Positions 61,801 through 64,000 of a stretch of DNA of 64,000 bases are shown piece after piece; within the stretch, counting starts at the first letter, position 1, and every line of letters begins with the position of its first letter. Source of the stretch: Photorhabdus cinerea. GTDB taxonomy: Bacteria; Pseudomonadota; Gammaproteobacteria; Enterobacterales; Enterobacteriaceae. The notes beneath the pieces were generated by a model. It did no database searches. It saw only the letters and a list, made by a program, of their open reading frames with translations, and was not told the DNA's origin. Location: assembly GCF_011189575.1 (NCBI RefSeq), contig NZ_PUJW01000022.1, positions 1 to 64,000 of the forward strand. Reading direction: 5' to 3'. A program made the translations under genes and the position numbers.

Positions 61801-64000
61801 CCTCCGTTGACGATTCAGTACCCTGATTATGCTGCGTGGCAACTTCAGTGGCTTTCCATTGAATGCTTACAATCTCAATCCGACTGTTGGCGTACTATGT
61901 TGACGGGTACGCCGGTACTACTTGATTTGCCAACCGATCGACCACGCCCCCCTCGGCAGTCGTTTACTGGGAGAATATGGTCTATCAATCTGGATGCAGA
62001 ATTAACACAATCCCTCAAACGTCTGAGTGAACAGCAGGGCACGACGTTATTCATGACTATTCTATCCGCGTGGGCCACGGTCCTGTCGCGCTTGTCAGGC
62101 CAAAATGATCTGGTTATCGGTACACCCAGTGCCGGTCGTGGTCGTCAGGAGATTGAATCTCTGGTGGGCTTCTTTGTCAATGTGTTGGCTTTACGCATTG
62201 ATTTATCGGGAGAGCCAGATGTGTCTGAGCTGCTAGCGCGCGTGCGGCAAACCACGCTAACGGCACAGGACAATCAGGATCTGCCGTTTGAACAGGTGCT
62301 GGAAATTGTGCAACCGCCGCGCAGACTGGCCCATACGCCGTTATTCCAGGTGATGTTTGCCTGGCAGAATAATGAGAATACGGAATGGAAACTACCGGAA
62401 CTGGAAGTGTTATCTACCGAGCAAGTTTTTTATATGGTCAAGTTTGATCTTGAACTGAACTTGTTTGAAGAAGATGGCGGGATTGTGGGATATCTGGGCT
62501 ATGCAACGGCATTGTTTGATCAACAGACCATAGAGCGATACGTGGCGTATTTACAAACGGTACTGAAAGCTATGGTCGCTGACCCAAAACAGCCTGTCAG
62601 GGATATTGATATTTTGGCACCTGCGGAGCGCACATTGTTGTTGAAAAGTTGGAACGCCCCTAAAACTGTGTATCCTGAGAAATTATGTATTCATCAACTG
62701 TTTGAACAGCAAACGGAGAAAAAACCGGATACGACGGCGCTGGTGTATGAAGAACAAACCCTCAGCTATACGCAATTGAATGTTTGTGCTAACCGACTGG
62801 CTCACCAATTGATTGCTCTGGGGATAACACCGGAGCAACGGGTGGCGATTTGTGTAACCCGTTCACCGGCAATGGTGGTAGGGTTGCTGGCAGTACTGAA
62901 AGCTGGCGGAGCTTATGTACCATTAGATCCCACTTATCCGGGGGATCGTCTGGCTTATATGTTGGATGAAGCTGCCCCGTCAGTAGTACTGGCGGATGAG
63001 ACTGGACGTGCGGCACTGGGTGAACAAGCGCTGACAAAATTCACTGTACTTGATCCGAATATCTTGCCTGATCAGCCGGACAACAACCCGCAAATACCTG
63101 CGCTAACCTCGCGGCATCTGGCGTATGTGATTTACACCTCCGGTTCTACCGGCACACCGAAAGGAGTGATGATTGAGCATCAAGGGTTAGTTAACCTTAT
63201 TCGGGATAAAATCACCCAGTTTGATATTCGCGCGGATAGTCGGATGTTACAGTTTGCCTCATTTGGTTTCGATGCCAGCGTCTTGGAAATCATGATGGCG
63301 CTGTGTGGTGGTGCCACTCTGGACATTCCAGCCGATACAGTTCGTCAGGACCCACTTCGTTTCTGGCATTATCTGGAACAACAGACGGTGACGCATGCTT
63401 GCCTGACACCGGCGCTACTTCGGGATGGTGCCGATTTACCGGAGATAGCAATAAAACCGACATTGATATTAGGTGGTGAAGCACCGGGTACGGCTCTGCT
63501 TCAGGCGCTGCGTGGGCGGGCAACAGTGTTCAATGCCTATGGTCCGACAGAAATCACTGTGTGCGCCACTACCTGGCGTTGTCCGCCTGATTATACGGAG
63601 ACATTAATCCCTATTGGCCGCCCAACGGCCAACACCTATGTTTATCTGCTGGACGCTTATGGCCAGCCAGTACCATTGGGGGCAGTAGGAGAATTGTATC
63701 TCGGTGGTATCGGAGTCGCGCGTGGCTATCTCAATCGCTCTGGCTTGACTACTGAGCATTTCTTAGTTGATCCATTTAATGATACACCGGATGCCCGCAT
63801 GTACCGAACCGGGGATTTGGCCCGTTATCTGCCGGATGGCAATTTAGTGTTTGTTGGCCGTAACGACCAGCAGATTAAAATTCGCGGTTTCCGGATTGAA
63901 CCCGGTGAAATCGAAGCCCGGTTGACTGAATATCCTGCGGTGCGTGAGGCTATCGTTTTGGCTCAGGGGGATGGGCAGGACAAACGGCTGGTTGCCTATG
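49810..64000 (+). CDS. Giant non-ribosomal peptide synthetase, at least five modules (3' end outside window)
   Basis: ATG at 49810 follows GAGGT; the frame stays open for 4,730 codons to the window edge. Domains by residue: A1 28-530, T1 (S575); C/E 628-1090, A2, T2 (S1650); C 1697-2145, A3, T3 (S2702); C/E 2754-3215, A4, T4 (S3777); C 3823-4275, A5 from 4284. It starts with an A domain, so there is no lipo-initiation C domain. The C/E domains carry HHLLANEGD (residue 675 and again at 2802), the HH[IL]xxxxGD mark of dual condensation/epimerisation domains, and HHLIGDH in place of HHxxxDG. The other C domains have HHIVSDG or HHIIFDG. My reading of the ten-residue codes: A1 DAFWLGATFK, A2 and A4 DAFWIGGTFK (valine), A3 DAWCIGAVCK, A5 DALCIGAVCK (aromatic-like, less certain). 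Prediction: alternating D-L peptide starting D-Val-like, Val, D-aromatic, Val, aromatic. Product not identified. Confidence 0.93.
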   Translation, partial: MKESIAKKGSSLEAERTLLLETWNATETPYPNQLCLHQLFEQQAAKTPAATALIAGQQILSYAELNAGANRLAHQLIEQGIHPDDHVAILLERSIDLVVAQLAILKAGAVYMPIDPSVPDERKNWLISDCSAKLLLTDMQFDIPADLAVPLFRLSDKTNADKKGDYLNPDLPSSSTQAAYIMYTSGSTGMPKGVVVPHRAVVRLVINNGYAEIRPDDRIAFAANPAFDASTFEVWAPLLNGAALVVIDHLTLLTPPDLVQVLQQHHITILWLSVGLFNRLAIELAPVLPQLKILLVGGDVLDPHIIAQVLRNSPPQQFLNAYGPTEGTTFTTTYRIESFPLRTSNISIGQPIANTRVYLLDTDGQPVPLGMVGEIYVGGDGVACGYLNRPELTAERFLIDPFSDSPGARMYRTGDLARYLPDGNLEFLGRNDQQVKIRGFRIEPGEIEDRLVEYPTVREAVVLALGDGQDKHLVAYVLAQAEDGLAAHLRDHLSVRLPDYMVPVAFVRLDEFPLTPNGKLDRRALPAPGEEAFARQVYAAPQGEMETVLATLWRELLGIEQISRHDSFFALGGHSLLGVRMIERLRQLGLTLAARDLFQSPVLLELAQTLGQHQSVVLPPNVITPTTTTLTPEMLPLIDLTQPDIDHIVGQVPGGIANIQDIYALSPLQDGILFHHLLANEGDPYLLVYPMTFADRTLLDRYLVAVQQVVNRHDILRTAFIWQGLSVPAQVVWRQAQLSVTELVLDPTDGSVSEQLAQRFDPRQHRLDLSQAPLLRFIVARETDGRWVALQLQHHLIGDHTTMEVMNREVQAYFADQGDSLLDPVPFRNLVAQARLGGSQEEYSRFFTDMLAEVDEPTLPFGLTEVHRDGSQVTQSHQPLSPILNDRLRGQARRLGVSLAALCHLAWAQVLSRTSGQDKVVFGTVLFGRMAAGEGADSGMGLFINTLPLRLDMDDTPVQESVKVAHTRLAGLLDHEFASLALAQRCSGVQSGTPLFSALLNYRHNEQPITPHEIMNGIEFLGEQERTNYPFVLSVEDGGSTLGLTAQVVQPFDPARICGYMQQALESLADTLEQAPETPVRTLNVLPETERILLLNTWNATEIAYPKQLCLHQLFEQQAAKTPDATALIAGDQTFSYAELNTRANRLAHQLIEQGIHPDNHIAILLERSVELIVAQLAILKVGAVYVPIDLNVPDDRKNGLISDCSAKLLITGGQVTIPTDLAIPVLRFTGETNTIREKEGINPDLPRSSTGSAYIMYTSGSTGTPKGVIVSHRAVVRLVINNGYVEIGQDDRVVFAANPAFDASTFEVWSPLLNGGTLVVIDHATLLTPKAFVQALQDYRITILWLSVGLFNRLAADLSPVLPQIKSLIVGGDVLDPSVINQILRNNPPQQLLNGYGPTEGTTFTTTYRITALAPGATKIPIGRPIANTRVYLLDADNHPVPLGVIGEIYVGGEGVASGYLNRPDLTAERFLADPFSDEAEARMYKTGDLARYLPDGNLEFLGRNDQQVKIRGFRVEPGEIETRLMEYPAVREAAVLARGDGQDKRLVAYVAAEPDEGLSNSLRTHLRTILPDYMIPVAFVRLDTLPLTPNGKLNRQALPRLGEEAFARQVYEAPQGEMEIALAAIWRELLGIDPISRHDNFFALGGHSLLAVRVMNRVSTLGIELSLTTLFESPSLTAFAQVMNTRLGEQSRILPAIMPISREGELPLSFAQQRLWFLAQLEGVSDTYHIPVALRLSGQLDIGAWQRALDTLFTRHEALRSVFVSVDGQPQVELLPAESGLLMKKYDLRKAPDVDEQLKHVCTHEAEAPFDLVQGPLIRSALIQRADDDYVFLLTQHHIVSDGWSVNVLIRELNALYTAFLVGQRDPLPPLVLQYPDYAAWQRQWLSAERVQVQSDYWRIALADAPVLLDLPTDRPRPPQQSFVGNVLPINLGAELTTSLKRLSEQQGGTLFMTLLLAWATVLSRLSGQEDLIIGTPSAGRSRQEVESLIGFFVNTLALRIDLSGAPNVAELLARVRKIALAAQDHQDLPFEQVVEIVQPPRRPEHTPLFQVMFAWQDGETEEWQLPGLEVAPIGQGYDIAKFDLQLELMEKDGEVVGTLNYSSALFDLETIERQVGYLQAMLRAMVNNPQQPVTVVDILSPNERTLLLESWNATEESYPEQLCVHQLFEQQAEKAPDAIAVKYENQTLSYAELNTRANRLAHQLIVLGVKPDHRVAICAARSLARVVGLLAVLKAGGAYVPLDPAYPGERLSHILADAAPAILLADNAGCTALGEEMLSGLTVLDPNLLSDQPDCNPQVPALTSHHLAYVIYTSGSTGTPKGVMVEHQGLVNLIQDKIDQFDIRSYSRMLQFASFGFDASVWEVMMTLCGGASLIIPDDTVRQDPHSLWCYLEDQAVTHACLTPALLRDGADLPVMTIKPTLILGGEAPSAALLQALCGRAIVFNAYGPTEITVCATVWRCPLNYLDETIPIGRPTANMRVYLLDDHNQLVPLGAVGELYIGGVGVARGYLNRPELTDEHFLTDPFSHKAGARMYRTGDLARYLPDGNLVFVGRNDQQVKIRGFRIEPGEIEVRLTEYPAVSEALVLALGDGQDKRLIAYVVADADDGLANKLREHLSAILPDYMVPAAFVRLDTFPLTPNGKLDRRALPVPDQNAFARQIYQAPQGEIETALATIWSELLEVKQISRHDSFFALGGHSLLAVKMIERLRRIGLGVSVQALFQHPTLSVLAQSLSQSHEIRVPDNRITPDTPVLTPEMLPLIDLTQPEIDRIVDQIPGGITNIQDIYALSPLQDGILFHHLLANEGDPYLLITQQAFADRHLLDRYLAAVQQVVDRHDILRTAFVWQGLSVPAQVVCRQIPLSVTELILDPADGLISDQLSQRFDSCRYRIDLSQAPLLRFVVTQEPDGRWILLQLLHHLIGDHTTLEVMNSEVQAYLTGQVDSLSAPVPFRNLVAQAQLGVSQEEHTRFFTGMLAEVDEPTLPFGLAEVHHDGSQVVESHRMLTAGLNNRLRSQARRLGVSMAALCHLAWAQVLSRTSGQAQVVFGTVLFGRMQAGEGSDSGMGLFINTLPLRLDMDDTPVQESVRVAHTRLAGLLEYEHASLALAQRCSGVASGIPLFNALLNYRHNEQPITPHEIMSGIEFLGAKERTNYPFVLSVEDGGSDLGITAQVVQPFDPARICGYMQQALESLADMLEQAPETPVRTLNVLPETERTLLLNTWNATEIAYPKQLCLHQLFEQQAAKTPDATALIAGDQTFSYAELNTRANRLAHQLIEQGIHPDNHIAILLERSVELIVAQLAILKVGAVYVPIDLNVPDDRKNGLISDCSAKLLITGGQVTIPTDLAIPVLRFTGETNTIGEKEDINPDLLRSSTGSAYIMYTSGSTGTPKGVIVSHRAVVRLVINNGYVEIGQDDRVVFAANPAFDASTFEVWSPLLNGGTLVVIDHATLLTPKAFVQALQDYRITILWLSVGLFNRLAADLSPVLPQIKSLIVGGDVLDPSVINQILRNNPPQQLLNGYGPTEGTTFTTTYRITALAPGATKIPIGRPIANTRVYLLDADNHPVPLGVIGEIYVGGEGVASGYLNRPDLTAERFLADPFSDEADARMYKTGDLARYLPDGNLEFLGRNDQQVKIRGFRVEPGEIEAWLMEYPAVREAAVLAQDDGQDKRLVAYVAAEPDEGLSNSLRTHLSSILPDYMVPAAFVRLDSFPLTPNGKLNRQALPGLGEEAFARQVYEAPQGEMEIALAAIWRELLGIDPISRHDNFFALGGHSLLAVRVMNRVAALGVELPLVALFMSPSLSAFAEKICAQCNENSHRLPEITPVSRGRALPLSFSQQHLWFLAQLEGVSDTYHIPVIQRLRGQLDIGAWQRALDGLFARHEALRSVFVTVEGQPQVELLPAKSGVPMKKYDLRGATDADEQLKRLCLEESGASFDLAHGPLIRSSLIQLADGDYVFLLTLHHIIFDGWSLGILKSELSALYAAFLAGEPDPLPPLTIQYPDYAAWQLQWLSIECLQSQSDCWRTMLTGTPVLLDLPTDRPRPPRQSFTGRIWSINLDAELTQSLKRLSEQQGTTLFMTILSAWATVLSRLSGQNDLVIGTPSAGRGRQEIESLVGFFVNVLALRIDLSGEPDVSELLARVRQTTLTAQDNQDLPFEQVLEIVQPPRRLAHTPLFQVMFAWQNNENTEWKLPELEVLSTEQVFYMVKFDLELNLFEEDGGIVGYLGYATALFDQQTIERYVAYLQTVLKAMVADPKQPVRDIDILAPAERTLLLKSWNAPKTVYPEKLCIHQLFEQQTEKKPDTTALVYEEQTLSYTQLNVCANRLAHQLIALGITPEQRVAICVTRSPAMVVGLLAVLKAGGAYVPLDPTYPGDRLAYMLDEAAPSVVLADETGRAALGEQALTKFTVLDPNILPDQPDNNPQIPALTSRHLAYVIYTSGSTGTPKGVMIEHQGLVNLIRDKITQFDIRADSRMLQFASFGFDASVLEIMMALCGGATLDIPADTVRQDPLRFWHYLEQQTVTHACLTPALLRDGADLPEIAIKPTLILGGEAPGTALLQALRGRATVFNAYGPTEITVCATTWRCPPDYTETLIPIGRPTANTYVYLLDAYGQPVPLGAVGELYLGGIGVARGYLNRSGLTTEHFLVDPFNDTPDARMYRTGDLARYLPDGNLVFVGRNDQQIKIRGFRIEPGEIEARLTEYPAVREAIVLAQGDGQDKRLVAY
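52969..54479 (+). repeat. Near-identical 1.5-kb repeat within the NRPS, copy 1 (A2)
   Basis: Runs from the end of the first C/E domain through most of A2. It is nearly base-for-base equal to 59350-60860 at an offset of exactly 6,381 bp, with only scattered differences. Flanking C/E and T sequence is clearly more diverged. Confidence 0.85.
59350..60860 (+). repeat. Near-identical 1.5-kb repeat within the NRPS, copy 2 (A4)
   Basis: Second copy, covering most of A4. Similarity drops sharply after about 60860 (CACCTGAGTTC against CATTTGAGGAC), then rises again at the T domain, giving a mosaic. Confidence 0.85.

Noticed and set aside
51022..63523. Many short minus-strand ORFs opposite the NRPS
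   Set aside because: The same antisense ORFs recur at equivalent positions of repeated modules, as expected for shadows of conserved A and C domains.

Overview
The window looks like a low-GC chromosome of an entomopathogenic Morganellaceae bacterium, most likely Photorhabdus (Xenorhabdus is the alternative). The core genes are enterobacterial: the metT-type tRNA array, nagC-nagA-nagB / nagE, glnS, chitobiase, fur, fldA and ybfE, in near-E. coli order. They are interleaved with a complete MARTX toxin locus, a cyclodipeptide synthase cluster, a giant non-ribosomal peptide synthetase and short intergenic repeats of a kind I associate with Photorhabdus/Xenorhabdus. Identifications come from reading motifs and from memory of the families; no search was run.

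Layout. 1-127: 3' end of a phage tail-fibre assembly gene. 352-918: six tRNA genes on the minus strand (Met-Leu-Gln-Gln-Met-Gln in transcription order) behind a promoter with a GC-rich discriminator. 1069-6741: N-acetylglucosamine regulon, nagBAC on the minus strand and divergent nagE. 7007-7896: a decayed gene. 7908-12955: glnS and a secreted chitobiase, which fits with nag as a chitin-use set. 13030-14873: fur, fldA, ybfE. After ybfE the E. coli order stops and accessory DNA begins.

15013-35204: a GlxA-type regulator, then the MARTX system. rtxB-rtxD-rtxE (minus) encode a type I exporter with two ABC subunits. Divergently, rtxH-rtxC and a 3,777-residue rtxA encode the activator and toxin. 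The toxin has conserved N- and C-terminal repeat arms and a cysteine protease domain, but an unusual middle: two tandem approximately 147-residue jelly-roll-like modules, a coiled coil, and an effector region with no cysteine. A decayed second copy of rtxH and rtxC lies just before rtxA.

35649-38285: a four-gene membrane operon with two LemA proteins and a GIDE-like protein. 38526-48539: an island bounded on each side by the same IS-related remnant. It holds an MFS exporter and a seven-gene operon: cyclodipeptide synthase, five different isopenicillin-N-synthase-like Fe(II) oxygenases and one cytochrome P450. This is the strongest candidate for an undescribed pathway: a tRNA-dependent diketopiperazine tailored by up to six oxidases. 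47730-48764: nested mobile-element debris, including a 174-bp element with a clean 10-bp target duplication.

49810-64000+: an NRPS gene running off the right edge, read as A-T-[C/E-A-T-C-A-T]-[C/E-A-T-C-A...]. The two bimodules repeat with an exact 2,127-residue period, and the placement of dual condensation/epimerisation domains predicts alternating D and L residues, with valine-like and aromatic-like adenylation codes.
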